A stretch of DNA of 64,000 bases from Coemansia sp. RSA 922 (lineage: Eukaryota; Kickxellomycota; Kickxellomycetes; Kickxellales; Kickxellaceae), in assembly GCA_027577415.1 (NCBI GenBank), contig JANBQS010000003.1, positions 28,547 to 92,546 on the forward strand. The letters are read 5' to 3'. The position numbers were made by a program, and so were the translations under genes. A model generated the notes under the pieces. The model saw only the letters and a list, made by a program, of their open reading frames with translations, searched no databases and was not told the origin of the DNA. Below, one piece after another: positions 9,687 through 20,165 of the stretch. How positions within the stretch are numbered: the stretch's first letter is position 1; each line of letters starts with the position of its first letter.

Positions 9687-11306
9687 TCATGGCGGCTCCT
9701 GGTGCTGCGACTGCGAAGGCGGATACACTGTCAGCTCCGGTGCAATACCACTTACTAGCCCAGACGACGGCTGTTGCTGCTGCTGCTGCTGTTGTTGTGG
9801 CTGCTGGAGCTGATGTTGCGACTCCCAGCCGCCGAGTTTGGAGTCCAAAAGCATAGAGTAGTTGGCTGCCGATGCTGCTGCCACAGTAGTCGGATCTTGA
9901 CCCAATCCATATGATGAAATCAGATCAATATACGCCTGGCTGTTACATGCCAATACCGATCCGTCGCTGTTCTCCGCACTAGGAATCAGCGTGCCAAAGT
10001 CAGACGGCAACGAGTAGTAGTGATCCTGCTGCTGTTGATATTGCTGATACTGCTGGTATTGTTGCTGCTGCTGTGTGTTGTAATCGACCGACATGGCGTT
10101 ATTCGGGTATCCGCCATCTGCCTCATAAGAGCTACTAAATGTCGAGCGCTCTATCAGTGGAACATTAGAGATGCTGTCAGAAGACTCGTCCGTCATCGTA
10201 CGCTTGTGATTGGCCGCCACAAAAGTTCGTGCTCTACCAGCCTCCAGTATTGACTCTGCCATACCCTCTCCCATCCCGCTCTGCTTACCAGGCACTGGGA
10301 ACTGCGTCGGCAGGCCGAATCCAGCTGTAGCTGATGTTAGTGGCGATGGCGCAGGCGATATTCCATTTCCCGAGTTTTTACCACCACTACCGCCACTACG
10401 AGAACCAGCAAACGACATGGCCGCCTGCTGCTGAGCTGCAGGTGAACCAGGTATCTGAACATCGTACAGTGAGTTGGGCATAGTCACCAAATTCATCCGT
10501 TCACCAGCGCTTCCCGGTGAGGCCAAATCAGTCGCATCGCTCTGCATCGAATTGAAGCTACCCAAAGAGGCGCCCATGTCAGTAGGCAGCGAGCCGTACA
10601 TATAAGCCAGCTGTGGCGACCCCAAAGGTGACAGTGAGCTTCCGCCAATACTACTGACATTACAGAGATGCGGCGGTATAGCAGTAGCCGGTCGTGGCTG
10701 CTTGAACTGCGCCTGTTGTTGGTACGCGGCTTGTAGATACGGAGACTCGGCGTTAGTAGGTGCGCTGGAATAACGAGCGCTGGCACCCTGTTGGTGTAAC
10801 AGGTGTAGTGGCATCGCGTAAGGATACTGCATACTGCCGCCACCAGACATGGGAATAGAGATCGGCTGTGGCTGACCCGGTCTAGCTCTCGCCTGTGGTT
10901 GTCTTGGAAACCCGTAGGAGCCAGTAGCCGACGATGCGCTCATCGCCGGACTAGACGCCACTGATGTCGAGCGACGTGTGGACCGTGCTAAAGGCTTGTA
11001 TATACATTCGATACCTCTGCGCAAGCAGTGCTCGCATATCGGACGAGTACCACTGCACTTGATCTTCCGCCTCCTATTATCGGATATGAAACAAGGAATA
11101 TATTTAGTTTCGGAACAACGGATAAATATTCCTTGAACAATCGCCCAAAAATCCTACTAAAAAAAGCCTCAATTAGTAAGCGGAACGTAAACTTACCTGC
11201 AGTTCTCACACGAGTGGCGGAAACGCAGTAGCTGCGACGGCTGTGTGGTAGGTGATGCCGCTTGCAACGACTGTTGCTGCTGAATAGTTATAGGCGCGTT
11301 GTCCAT
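9687..11306 (-). CDS. Zn2Cys6 transcription factor with polyQ tracts (2 exons)
   Basis: The spliced CDS is complement(9687..11073, 11197..11306), 498 residues. Exon 1 (11306-11197) ends inside the zinc cluster. The 123-nt intron has GTAAGT at 11196-11191 and TAG at 11076-11074. Across the junction the cluster is complete: C33, C36, C43, C50, C53, C60, a C-x2-C-x6-C-x6-C-x2-C-x6-C pattern with the basic RRRKIK between the second and third Cys. The rest is low-complexity Ser/Pro/Gln/Tyr sequence typical of activation domains, with one Gln-rich block near residue 385 and another near 465. No middle homology region was recognised, so target genes cannot be inferred. Without the intron model the DNA-binding domain would be missed. 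Confidence 0.85.
9776..9806 (-). repeat. CAG-type microsatellite encoding polyglutamine
   Basis: TTGCTGCTG-type runs on the plus strand encode a Gln tract in the C-terminal part of the Zn2Cys6 factor. A second, interrupted tract (Gln/Tyr) lies at about 10026-10075. Both are likely length-variable between strains. Confidence 0.7.
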
Positions 11307-11706
11307 TGTACAGGGAGAGAGAGTCGCTCAGGTTATATAAAAAAAGGTACTTTAGGCGCAATAATAAAAAGATCGTAGATACAATAATAATATAAAAAGT
11401 ACAATAAAGAAGAGTAAAAGTGGCTCGAGCCATTCTCACCCTTTCCCCTATCTCACGCCAAGTCACAGTGACCTGTTTGGGGCCACTGTGTCAAGTGGAA
11501 GGGAAATGCTGCGACCTGATTTGTCGAGCACAGTGGAAAAAAAAAGCTAACCAACCACTCGTCGCGTGGTGTGGACGATCGAAAAAAAAAAAAAAAGTCG
11601 TTCCAAAAAAAAAAAGAGACTGGAGATATGAGCTTCTGGACCTTTCAACATAACAAACAAAAAAGAAGCCATGCATTGGTGATAATATAAAATAAAATAA
11701 AACTAT
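11307..11706. other. 400-bp intergenic region
   Basis: Promoter and leader of the Zn2Cys6 gene plus the 3' flank of the TFIIIC gene; both genes are on the minus strand. Contains two long A runs (near 11581 and 11605). No gene seen. Confidence 0.4.
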
Positions 11707-14700
11707 TTAGAGAGAAACGTCCTCGATCCTCAGTAGTCCGACTGCGCAGACACTGGCAACCCAGTGCGCTGAGTACGAGTTTCGGGACCACGCGCACGCC
11801 TGTACTGCCGTCTGAGCCGGGTACACATAAAATCTACTAGTAGTTTTAGGGACGCTGCTTGCCCTAGCTCCTTTAGCCCGCTTACTTCCATCGTCGACAT
11901 CATCATCGTCGTCCCGCTTGGCTTTATTTCCCTTACCCGTACCACCTCGCGGAATGACCGGTCTAGGCTGAATGGGCGTACGACCCAAACACACCAACCG
12001 CTCCTCGTCAGCTTCAACATCCGCAGAAGCACTGGCCTCATCGTTGTCCTCGAGCAAGGCATTTTGCTTCAAATGCGGGTACCACAGGAGCGAGTATATC
12101 TTGCGGAACATTGGCGCTCTCCTAGACGAATTGTCAAATCCCAGGATATTTTGAATCAAAACTGAACCGTCGCTCGAAGATGCGACGATATACGAGTGGA
12201 ATTCAGAAACAGCGATATCGAGGACAGCACCAGAGAGGTTTAGCGCGTAAATAGCCGATAGATCAGTTGGCGAGTTCCACGTGTTGGCCAGCTCCCTTCC
12301 AACCTGCTTCCCGTCAAATCCAGTGTATACCCAAGGGTCGCCTGGATTGATTAGCGCACCGCCGACAGTAAGGCGCACGCAGTTGTCAGCATCGCCATAG
12401 AGAAAATTGGCAGTTGGCCAGAATATAGCAAGCGCTCGTGGCTTAGACGCCATGATAGCTATCGTGTGGTGATGGCGCGCCGGGAAAGCAACCAGCGTTT
12501 GCTGGATACGCCCAAGATCAGATGCCGAAATGATCTGGATATTAGATACGCTTATCTTCGTAAATAGCGATCCCTCGCTGCTATTAATCTGGCCGCCACA
12601 GAACGTGTCGATCGCGCTGACCATGCAAGTGTGCACTGGGGAGTTGACGATAGGTGCCAGCTGACAGTCGTCATTCTCAAAGAACTCGGCAGGAATCGAA
12701 TAAGGCCAAGGCCCCTTGTCGCCTCTCTTTGATGCCATCCAATTGGCATGCTGCGCGCGGATAGACGAGCCAAGCAGCCATGCAGTCACGCTGCCCAAGG
12801 ACGTGCCCGCGACTAGCAAGTCGCTGCTAGCCCACGCAAGAGAAGTAAAGATGCCATGCGGGGCGCTAATCTCAACCAGCGAAAACTTTGGCCAGCGCAC
12901 ACATACAGGCCCATCAGTGCCGCTGTCAAAGCCGTCGGGATGTGGCACAGCACACACGCGCAGATACCCGTCGCCAAACACCACGGCCAAATAGCCGATA
13001 ATAGGCATAGCTGCGTCGGTCTTGGTATTGGGCGCCAGGCTAACTGGGCACCAGTTGAGCTTGATGCAGCGGCCAAAAGTGTGCGTCAGAATCATACTCA
13101 GTCGACACGAGCCGGCTGTTTTGCTCGCAGTGTCAGCGCGCCATATCTGAATCGAACCCGGCTTAGCGCCCTTGACACGCTCAGTAGCGCACTGCTCAAC
13201 TGCGCAAGTGGCTGGGCTGCAGCTACTCCCTGCTGGCAAGTTAATTCCGCCAACTGCGACAAAGTCGACACAGGAAGCAGATCCACTTTGTCCCAGATCA
13301 GAGCCCACAGGAGCCCAGTCAACCGAACACGCTGACAATCCAGTGTTAGCGACCCAGCCCGTAGTCTCGTCAATTAGCTCGTGCACATCATGCGGTCCAA
13401 GCTTAATCGGAGCCTTGTCGCTTCTGAGCGGCTCCCCAGACCCACTGAGCATGGCAACATGCACCTTGCCTGACGTGGGAATAGCCGAGGCAAGCATATC
13501 CTTATCGGTCTCGATCTCGAAGCAGTCGCGGTTGACACGCATAGAACGCAATACGGACCATGTCGCCTGGTCCAGGCCCAAGTCAATGCGATACGGGTTG
13601 CCAAGTCGATTGGAGGGCTGCGGGCCACCCCACCGCCTGTCGAGTCTGACAGCTCGCTTAGCGCTAAAATCCACGGGCGTATAACCGCCAGCTCCTTGTT
13701 TCTTGGTCGTACTTAGGAGCGTGTTGACGCGCGGCTTCTTTTTCGGCGTGCGCTTGGAAGAGTCGCTGTCGCTCTCATCGTAGCTGTCGTTGGTGACTTC
13801 AACTTCGTCGTCCTCGTCATCCTCTGCTGAACCGGCCACGTACTCGTCACTCTCTTCGTCAGAGCCTACAGCTCTTGGCTTGGGAGGAGGCGGTGTAGGT
13901 AGCGAAAACATAACGGGCTGTAATATTTGTCCTCGCACTAGAGGGCTACGTAGTATCCCGCGACCACGTCCTCGGCCCGACCCACTCTTCTTCGGCGTTA
14001 GTGTGACTGTGGATGGATCCAGACCAGCAGCCACGGCGGCAGCCCTAGCAGCAGCCAGTGCAGCCTCCTTGGCAGCCTTTGTGCTCCCTGGAGGCCGACC
14101 GCGCCTGGCAGGCCGAGAAGGCGTGGCTGCGGAGTCAAGATCACCTTCAGCCTGCGTGATACTAATGGGCGGGGTGTTGTCAGTAGCACTTCCACGACCC
14201 TGGCTCGTCGGCGTATCGGCTACAGGGGTTTGTGGCGCTGGTTCCTCCTCACTTGACTCGACACGGACATGCTCTTCTGGGAGCTTCTCGGGCGTCGTGG
14301 CAGCCGCTTCTTCGGTCGGCAGCTGTGGTTCTTGTGCCTCGCCTGTGGCTAAGCGCTTTGATCTAACCCAAGGAAGAGTGCGAGCCTGCCTAGCGCGCGT
14401 CACAGGTGGAGCTGCTTTCTCTGTAGGAATCGCCTCCATGTCGATATCTACAGCTTTAGGAGTCTTTGGTGGACGACCACGCCTCCGCTTTCCGGGCGAT
14501 ACGGTCTCCTCTACCTGCTCCTCGACGGGATCCGGACTAGGCTGCCGTGCGACTGGCTCAACGGTCTTTGCAGCTGGCTCGACGGGCTTTGCAGCTGGTG
14601 TGTCAACGACTACTGAAGATTTCTTTGGACGCCCGCGGCCTCGCTTCGCTGGCGTAGTTGCTTCAACTACTGCGGGCGTTGGTGACTCGGCATGCGCGGG

Positions 14701-15021
14701 CGATGCTTCCTCAGCTGGCTCTTCGGGAGTGCTCACCTCAACTGGCGCGGGAGACACCGTGTTCCTACGAGGACGCCCGGGGCCTCTTTTCGCCGGAGTT
14801 TCTTCGGCTTTTGGTGCAACTGTGTTTTTCCGGGGACGACCTGGGCCTCGCTTCGCTGGTGTCGCAGCGGCTGCGGGTAGACGACGGGCCATGTTTAATG
14901 ACGTATCAGAGTCAGTTTCAATGATAGATGGTTTAAAAAATGAGTGTAAAGATGTTTGTCGAGAGGGACTGGGAAAAGAAAGGGATGATGGCGGAGGCGA
15001 AGGCCGATTTTGAGGAGGCAT
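11707..15021 (-). CDS. TFIIIC WD-repeat subunit (Tfc6/GTF3C2-like) with AT-hooks
   Basis: A 1104-residue nuclear protein. The N-terminal third is basic/acidic low complexity with at least four AT-hooks: KRGPGRPRKN near residue 58, KRGPGRPRRN near 78, KRGRGRPKKS and KRRRGRPPKT, then RRGRPPGS. A highly acidic region follows near residue 400, and the C-terminal half has WD-like blades (for example GSIQIWRAD, LAVVFGDGYLRV, LAWASSDLLVAGTSLGSVTAW, SSSDGSVLIQN). AT-hooks plus this divergent propeller fit the Tfc6/GTF3C2 subunit, which binds the B box of tRNA genes for RNA polymerase III. The N-terminus also has QTSLHSFF (residues 22-29), a perfect PCNA-interacting PIP-box pattern. Intronless. A downstream ATG (MARRLP, residue 44) would remove the PIP box. 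Confidence 0.7.
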   Translation of the reverse strand: MPPQNRPSPPPSSLSFPSPSRQTSLHSFFKPSIIETDSDTSLNMARRLPAAAATPAKRGPGRPRKNTVAPKAEETPAKRGPGRPRRNTVSPAPVEVSTPEEPAEEASPAHAESPTPAVVEATTPAKRGRGRPKKSSVVVDTPAAKPVEPAAKTVEPVARQPSPDPVEEQVEETVSPGKRRRGRPPKTPKAVDIDMEAIPTEKAAPPVTRARQARTLPWVRSKRLATGEAQEPQLPTEEAAATTPEKLPEEHVRVESSEEEPAPQTPVADTPTSQGRGSATDNTPPISITQAEGDLDSAATPSRPARRGRPPGSTKAAKEAALAAARAAAVAAGLDPSTVTLTPKKSGSGRGRGRGILRSPLVRGQILQPVMFSLPTPPPPKPRAVGSDEESDEYVAGSAEDDEDDEVEVTNDSYDESDSDSSKRTPKKKPRVNTLLSTTKKQGAGGYTPVDFSAKRAVRLDRRWGGPQPSNRLGNPYRIDLGLDQATWSVLRSMRVNRDCFEIETDKDMLASAIPTSGKVHVAMLSGSGEPLRSDKAPIKLGPHDVHELIDETTGWVANTGLSACSVDWAPVGSDLGQSGSASCVDFVAVGGINLPAGSSCSPATCAVEQCATERVKGAKPGSIQIWRADTASKTAGSCRLSMILTHTFGRCIKLNWCPVSLAPNTKTDAAMPIIGYLAVVFGDGYLRVCAVPHPDGFDSGTDGPVCVRWPKFSLVEISAPHGIFTSLAWASSDLLVAGTSLGSVTAWLLGSSIRAQHANWMASKRGDKGPWPYSIPAEFFENDDCQLAPIVNSPVHTCMVSAIDTFCGGQINSSEGSLFTKISVSNIQIISASDLGRIQQTLVAFPARHHHTIAIMASKPRALAIFWPTANFLYGDADNCVRLTVGGALINPGDPWVYTGFDGKQVGRELANTWNSPTDLSAIYALNLSGAVLDIAVSEFHSYIVASSSDGSVLIQNILGFDNSSRRAPMFRKIYSLLWYPHLKQNALLEDNDEASASADVEADEERLVCLGRTPIQPRPVIPRGGTGKGNKAKRDDDDDVDDGSKRAKGARASSVPKTTSRFYVYPAQTAVQACAWSRNSYSAHWVASVCAVGLLRIEDVSL

Positions 15022-15275
15022 TGTTTAAAAAAAATTCAAGGAGCAGGGGTTGTGTTTTGGATATGCACTATAAAAAAAAAGTCCATTGTTCGACTTGTCG
15101 CATAATCGCCAAATGAAATTTTAGTGTGATATGGATGAGCCACTTTATCACGTGATCAATTTGATTTTGAGCCAAAGTATCTTTTTTGCTTTTTTTTAAC
15201 TGATCTCGTCTTTTGCCTCTCTTGGTTCACTTTATTTTGTATTTATTATTTATTATTTTTGTTGTTTGGAGAAGG
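15022..15275. promoter_or_regulatory. Divergent promoter of TFIIIC and TFIIH genes with a CACGTG palindrome
   Basis: The 254 bp between two divergent general transcription factor genes holds the 10-bp palindrome ATCACGTGAT (15147-15156), a bHLH/Cbf1-type E-box, and T-rich blocks on either side. One region probably serves both genes. Confidence 0.5.
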
Positions 15276-16754
15276 ATGGCTACGCAAATGGGCAGCGAGG
15301 AGGAGTTCAAATCGACGATTGCCGAGTATCTAGAGTCGTTGCCAACGCAATTCTGTCGGCGAGTTTTTTCGAATCCAGCGGCCTGCCTGGCGATATTCCG
15401 ACTATTATCGACAGTCGGCAAACAACTAGTAATGTCCATGCTTTACCTAGACTCGGCGATCAAGCTACAGGACGTATACCAATGGGCCAAAGTCGATCAC
15501 CAGCCGCTAGTGCGGTCAAAAGTACACCAACTGCGTAAGCTACAGATCCTGACCGAAGAGAAGGGCACCGTATCTCTGAACCCAATATTCCGCGAGCAAC
15601 TGCGCAATGCACTGACTGGTGGCGGCGATTTCAGTAGTTTTGGTATACCTTACACGGGCGCTGTAAGTAATCGTGGGGTATCCAAAAAATGGCTCGCGTC
15701 TTACGCCAACGACCGGTGGGAAGCCATTTTGCATTTCATGGTTGGGCATTCGGCAGACGCAGAGCCGCCGTCGGAGAGCGTTCGCGGTATTCTACGCATG
15801 TCCAGGCTTATGGAGAACAGCGAGGAGGGGATGAAGATTACTAACAGCGGGTTCCAGTTCTTGCTCCAAGACTCTAGCTCGCAAGTGTGGACCGTGTTGC
15901 TGCAGTACTTGAGGCTGGCCGAGCAGCAGGATATGGATGTGGTGGAGGTGTTGAATTTCATGTTTCAGCTAGTCAGCCTACAGCTGGGGAGACCGTATTC
16001 GACAGAGGCGCTGACTAGGAACCAGCGCAAGATGCTTGCGGAGCTGTGTAGCTTTGGGCTTTTGTACCAGGATAGCGTGGGTGCTCCGCAGTTCTACCCC
16101 ACACATCTTATTACGTCGTTGAGTAGCGGCAGCGCCAGTCACAGCGGACCATCGGGCACAGACAGCTCAGTAGTGGTCGGAGCTGGAGGCGGGACGGGTC
16201 GTAGCGCCATCCCCACTGGCTCAAAGGCGACGGGCGAGCTGGCCAAACCCAGCGACCAAGGGTTTATAATCCTCGAAACTAACTGCCGGATGTACGCCTA
16301 CACCAACTCTGCCCTGCAAATCGCCATTCTCAATCTCTTTGTGCACTTGGTCAACCGCTTTCCCAACTTTATCACTGGCGCCCTTACCCGCGACAGTGTG
16401 CGCAGAGCATTGTCGCGAGGAATCACGGCGGACCAGATCATCACGTTTCTGACAACGCATGCTCATCCGCAGATGCAAGGGCGTACGCCTGTCCTGCCTA
16501 TTACGGTCACGGACCAGATCCGACTGTGGGAGCAGGAGAGGAACAGACTGAGACCTACGCCGGCGTACTTTTACAAGGACTTTGGGCAGAAGCAAGAGTA
16601 CGAAAGGATGTTCAAGTATGCTCAGGATATTGGTGTTATCTTGTGGGCTAGCAACGAAAAAAGACAACTGGTGGTTACGAGGCAAGGACATGCTAAAATT
16701 GCAGAGCTGGTCAAGAGCCAAAGAGCAGCAGCGGCGGCGGCAGCAGCCAAATAA
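15276..16754 (+). CDS. TFIIH subunit p52/Tfb2
   Basis: A 492-residue homologue of human GTF2H4 (p52) and yeast Tfb2, the TFIIH core subunit that binds and stimulates the XPB helicase in transcription initiation and nucleotide excision repair. Recognisable blocks are the N-terminal YLESLPTQFCRRVFSNPAACL, KQLVMSMLYLD, KLQDVYQWAK, the central VLNFMFQLVSL region, GFIILETNCRMYAYTNS, and the C-terminal p8-binding part with ADQIITFLTTHAHP and LWEQERNRL. Length is normal. The start is ATG 15276 (MATQMGSEEEF); the open frame upstream is a hydrophobic-looking translation of the T-rich leader and has no ATG. The stop is 20 bp from that of the convergent FAM32A gene. Confidence 0.95.
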   Translation: MATQMGSEEEFKSTIAEYLESLPTQFCRRVFSNPAACLAIFRLLSTVGKQLVMSMLYLDSAIKLQDVYQWAKVDHQPLVRSKVHQLRKLQILTEEKGTVSLNPIFREQLRNALTGGGDFSSFGIPYTGAVSNRGVSKKWLASYANDRWEAILHFMVGHSADAEPPSESVRGILRMSRLMENSEEGMKITNSGFQFLLQDSSSQVWTVLLQYLRLAEQQDMDVVEVLNFMFQLVSLQLGRPYSTEALTRNQRKMLAELCSFGLLYQDSVGAPQFYPTHLITSLSSGSASHSGPSGTDSSVVVGAGGGTGRSAIPTGSKATGELAKPSDQGFIILETNCRMYAYTNSALQIAILNLFVHLVNRFPNFITGALTRDSVRRALSRGITADQIITFLTTHAHPQMQGRTPVLPITVTDQIRLWEQERNRLRPTPAYFYKDFGQKQEYERMFKYAQDIGVILWASNEKRQLVVTRQGHAKIAELVKSQRAAAAAAAAK

Positions 16755-16774
16755 AAAAGTTTATTGATAATATA

Positions 16775-17068
16775 TTAGCCTGGTCCAACTTTGGGCATAT
16801 CGTTGTGTTCGGGTGCGCGTTCTAACTTTTCGTTGAAATCTTTAACACGCTCACGATATGACTTTTCAGCCATCTTGTCGATTCGCTCCATTTTACGCTT
16901 CATCTGCATATCGTCGTGTCGTTTCTCTGCATCTGTACGTCGTTCCTTGGGAATATCTGTGGTTTTAATCTCTTTCTTTTTCTTGTTCTTTTTAAACAAG
17001 TCCTTTTTCTTTTTGACAAGTTTGAGTGGACCAGTTCGTGCTACGCCATAGTCGTAAGCGTCAGACAT
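16775..17068 (-). CDS. FAM32A-like small nuclear protein
   Basis: A 97-residue, very basic protein of the FAM32A family, whose human member is a splicing factor seen in the post-catalytic spliceosome helping 3' splice site use. It has the family's order of blocks: N-terminal GPLKLVKKKKD, a Lys-rich linker, the RRTDAEKRHDDMQMKRKMERI helix and the C-terminal signature RVKDFNEKL followed by EHNDMPKVGPG. Start at ATG 17068 (MSDAYDYG); the frame upstream lacks an ATG and runs into the leader. Intronless, convergent with TFIIH p52. Confidence 0.9.
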   Translation of the reverse strand: MSDAYDYGVARTGPLKLVKKKKDLFKKNKKKKEIKTTDIPKERRTDAEKRHDDMQMKRKMERIDKMAEKSYRERVKDFNEKLERAPEHNDMPKVGPG

Positions 17069-17564
17069 TATTTTTATAGGAGAGCGAGAAAAAAAAAGCC
17101 AGCAAATAACAGGATAAATTTTTTGGAGTTTATTATATAGTTTTATTACGATTGATTTGGAATGTGGGTTTCCCAGAAGATAAAAAAAAATCAGTATGAC
17201 CATGGGGTATTTGGTTTCGGCTGATTCTCTATTATTAGAGAGACATCATCTCCTGGAGAGAGGTGATATGTGCAGTGAATAGATACATGCAGGTAGCCAA
17301 AGAAACGAATAGAGGCATTATTTTCTACTTATTTTTTTCAAATACAAATAAAAATCTAGTGTGTTCTTTTTTTTTTTTTTTTTGGTCACAACACTGACGA
17401 GCGTGAAACAAAGGATTTACACACTCTGGTCCCAAAAAAGGGGGGAGGCGTTTGTTTACTGAGAACTGACCTCTTCTGTTTTGCACAACATTTGTACTAC
17501 CTTGATTTTATACACCACTTTTTTATTTTTGTAGAAACACCTATTTATTTTTTATTTCATTCAT
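17069..17564. other. Divergent intergenic region FAM32A/TBC
   Basis: About 500 bp of AT-rich promoter and leader sequence, with an uninterrupted T run near 17367-17382 and a poly-G patch near 17440. No gene or conserved element identified. Confidence 0.4.
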
Positions 17565-20141
17565 ATGGCAGACGCAACACCCGAGCGAGACAGCGGGGAA
17601 AGTGGGGATACTAGCAGATCCACTTTGGCGGTGAACGGCAGCAACAACGCAGTAGTAGTGGCTTTGCCCAAGGATGACAATAGCCATAGCGACAATACCT
17701 CGAGTAGTTCAGCTCTTGAATCAAATTTGTCATTTCACTCACTCCCACCAATTTCCCTAGCAAACCGCCGACGAAGCAGCATCAAAGCTCTACCCGGGCT
17801 AACACCGCCAGTTATCGATACAAAGCCCAGCGGACATCGTAAAGCCGATAGTGCAATAGAAGACGCAACAGAGTTGATGCTAGCTCGTGCCAAAGTAGCC
17901 AACGACTTGTTATTCAAGGACCCTAAACGCGTAGTCATTGAGCACGGATACTTACAAGCCGACCAAGATACGCTTAGGTCGCTTATCGACGTCTCGTCAC
18001 CTACGTTTCGCATGCCACATAGCAGAGTACCTGAGACTAGCCCTGAGTCGGACAGCTATGCGGTGTATCCCGAGGGCGATGAGCGCGCGCTGCCGGGGTT
18101 TATTCTCTCGTGTATGACGATGGAAGAGCTGGATTTGGTGACGGGTGCTTGGGAGTCGGAGCTGGAAACTTTGAGCGATGGAGACTTTTGGCGTGGTGTC
18201 ATCAGCGACCTGGACGGGTTGTCGCGTAGAGCGCCGCTGCACTTGTCGGCGAAGATCCGGGCTGGTATCCCGGCGTCTATTCGCGGCGTGGTGTGGCAGA
18301 CGCTGACGCAGGCAAGGTCCACTTATCTGCAGACTGTGTACACGCAGTTAGTGAAAGAGTACTCGCCTCATGAGCGTATTATCAGACGTGATCTGCCCCG
18401 GACCTTTCCCAAGATCCCTGTGTTCAAGAGCGAGGGCGGGTCGGGCCAGCAGCGGCTCTTCCGGATCCTCAAGGCATACTCTCTGTACGATGCCGAGGTC
18501 GGGTACTGCCAGGGCCTAGGCTTTGTTATTGGGCCGCTGCTGATGAGCATGGGGGAATGCGAGGCGTTCTGCGTCCTTGTCCGACTGATGGAGACCTACG
18601 ACCTGCGTGGCATGTTTACCGAGGACATGGCTGGACTGCACTTGCGGCTGTACCAGTTCCAGGAGCTGGCTACTGAAATCGTTGGTGACGTAGTGGCCCA
18701 CTTGGACCGTCACGGCGTCGTTCCTGCAATGTACGTGCCGTCCTGGTTTCTCTCCTTGTTTGCATACACCATGCCGCTGAGCTTTGTCCTGCGCGCCATG
18801 GACGTTATCGTGGCTGAGGGCGCGCCCGAGTCTATTATGCGCATTGGCATAGCCCTTTTGCAGCGCAATGCCGAGCACATACTCCGCCAGGACGACTTTG
18901 AGTCGGCCATGGCTGCCGTCAACAGCGGGCTCTACGACGACGCAAATAACACGAGGGATAGGCCTGGCTATGTGCTACAAGAGGCGGCCAAGCTTAGCGC
19001 TGTTGTTACGAGGCAGCGGCTGGACGAGCTGGAGGTGCAGTATTGCCGAGAGCAAGGCGTGGTGCTGAAGGGCCGGCAGAGCACGTCGACGCAGGCCACG
19101 CAGGTGGCTACACCTACGGCGCAGCAGGCTATTACAAAGTTTCTGGGGTGGCCGTGGAGCAAAGACAATCTGGCTCCACAGACCCCTTCTGCTCGGCGTC
19201 CTAGGGCGTCGGAGACAGGGCGGATTAGTCCCCGGGTACTGGAGCTTACAGAGGAGCAGCAGCTCCAGTCTCAGCGCCTGCGTGAGCAAGTGTTGCTGGA
19301 GCTGCAGAACCAGTCAATGGCCCCAGCTACTGTCCTAGGAGCAGGGGAGATCAAGACTAGAGAGTCGGCCGAATCGACCAAGACTGCTGTTGCCGACACT
19401 GATGTTGATGAGCCGCCTCGTTCGGCTGCAGCACAGGGCCAGAGGGACGGCGCTTGGCGTGACGAGGTGCTGGAGCCGCTGAACCGGCAGCTCCATGATG
19501 CGCGAGTCACTTGCGCCTCACACAGAGACGCACTAGTAGCCTTGCAAGCAGACCACGAACTATTGCGAGCAGAACTGGCCGCTGCCAAAGCCGATCGCGC
19601 CGAGCTGGCTTCAGATAATGAGCAGCTGAGAATGCTACTGCGTCGGGCGGAGTCGGCTACGGTGGCTGCTGATGAGCGGGCAGAGTACTCGGGCGAGCGG
19701 TCTAAACGGGCTGAAGACATGCTTATTGCCGCCAGAGTGGAGCTGGCAGAAGCCGACGAGGAGCGTGCGTTGCTGGTGAGGCAGTTGAGCAATTTGCGCA
19801 AGTTTATCGCTGATTCTGGTAATGAGGAACCCGCAGAGAGAGCCAGACTGTTCTCTGTCGATGGCGGGTCTCGGCCTACGCAGCAACCTCAGCCCGGTAG
19901 GTTTAGTATCTCTAGTATAGGATCGGCTATCCGTGGCGCTATTACTAGCCCCCGCCAGCAGCTACCAGATCCACCTTTGATGTCTCCACCGTTGGTCTTG
20001 TCGCCACCGCCGACTGCTCGGCAGCACTCGTCGATTCCCTTGGCTTCGCTGCATCGCAGCAAGACTACGCCACCAGGCACTATTGTCACATCTCCGTTGC
20101 CTTCATCTCGCAACACTATTAATAGCAGCATTATCAATTAA
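17565..20141 (+). CDS. TBC-domain Rab GTPase-activating protein
   Basis: An 858-residue RabGAP. The N-terminal 200 residues are Ser-rich and disordered. The TBC domain spans about residues 225-450, starting at KIRAGIPASIRGVVWQTL. Both catalytic fingers are present: IRRDLPRTFP (IxxDxxR, Arg finger near residue 277) and YCQG (Gln finger near 314). After residue 580 a long coiled coil (repeated Leu/Ala/Glu heptads) runs to about 740, followed by a Pro/Ser tail. TBC plus C-terminal coiled coil resembles Gyp5/EVI5-type GAPs, which act on secretory or endosomal Rabs. The specific Rab cannot be deduced. Intronless; convergent with Snf7 with only 24 bp between stops. Confidence 0.9.
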   Translation: MADATPERDSGESGDTSRSTLAVNGSNNAVVVALPKDDNSHSDNTSSSSALESNLSFHSLPPISLANRRRSSIKALPGLTPPVIDTKPSGHRKADSAIEDATELMLARAKVANDLLFKDPKRVVIEHGYLQADQDTLRSLIDVSSPTFRMPHSRVPETSPESDSYAVYPEGDERALPGFILSCMTMEELDLVTGAWESELETLSDGDFWRGVISDLDGLSRRAPLHLSAKIRAGIPASIRGVVWQTLTQARSTYLQTVYTQLVKEYSPHERIIRRDLPRTFPKIPVFKSEGGSGQQRLFRILKAYSLYDAEVGYCQGLGFVIGPLLMSMGECEAFCVLVRLMETYDLRGMFTEDMAGLHLRLYQFQELATEIVGDVVAHLDRHGVVPAMYVPSWFLSLFAYTMPLSFVLRAMDVIVAEGAPESIMRIGIALLQRNAEHILRQDDFESAMAAVNSGLYDDANNTRDRPGYVLQEAAKLSAVVTRQRLDELEVQYCREQGVVLKGRQSTSTQATQVATPTAQQAITKFLGWPWSKDNLAPQTPSARRPRASETGRISPRVLELTEEQQLQSQRLREQVLLELQNQSMAPATVLGAGEIKTRESAESTKTAVADTDVDEPPRSAAAQGQRDGAWRDEVLEPLNRQLHDARVTCASHRDALVALQADHELLRAELAAAKADRAELASDNEQLRMLLRRAESATVAADERAEYSGERSKRAEDMLIAARVELAEADEERALLVRQLSNLRKFIADSGNEEPAERARLFSVDGGSRPTQQPQPGRFSISSIGSAIRGAITSPRQQLPDPPLMSPPLVLSPPPTARQHSSIPLASLHRSKTTPPGTIVTSPLPSSRNTINSSIIN

Positions 20142-20165
20142 GAATATATAAGAAGAAAAAAATGA

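Noticed and set aside
13790..15013. A 407-codon plus-strand ORF rich in Ser, Gly and Arg-Pro-Gly
   Set aside because: It is the exact antisense of the low-complexity AT-hook region of the TFIIIC gene; its composition is what the complement of GC-rich Lys/Arg/Pro codons gives.
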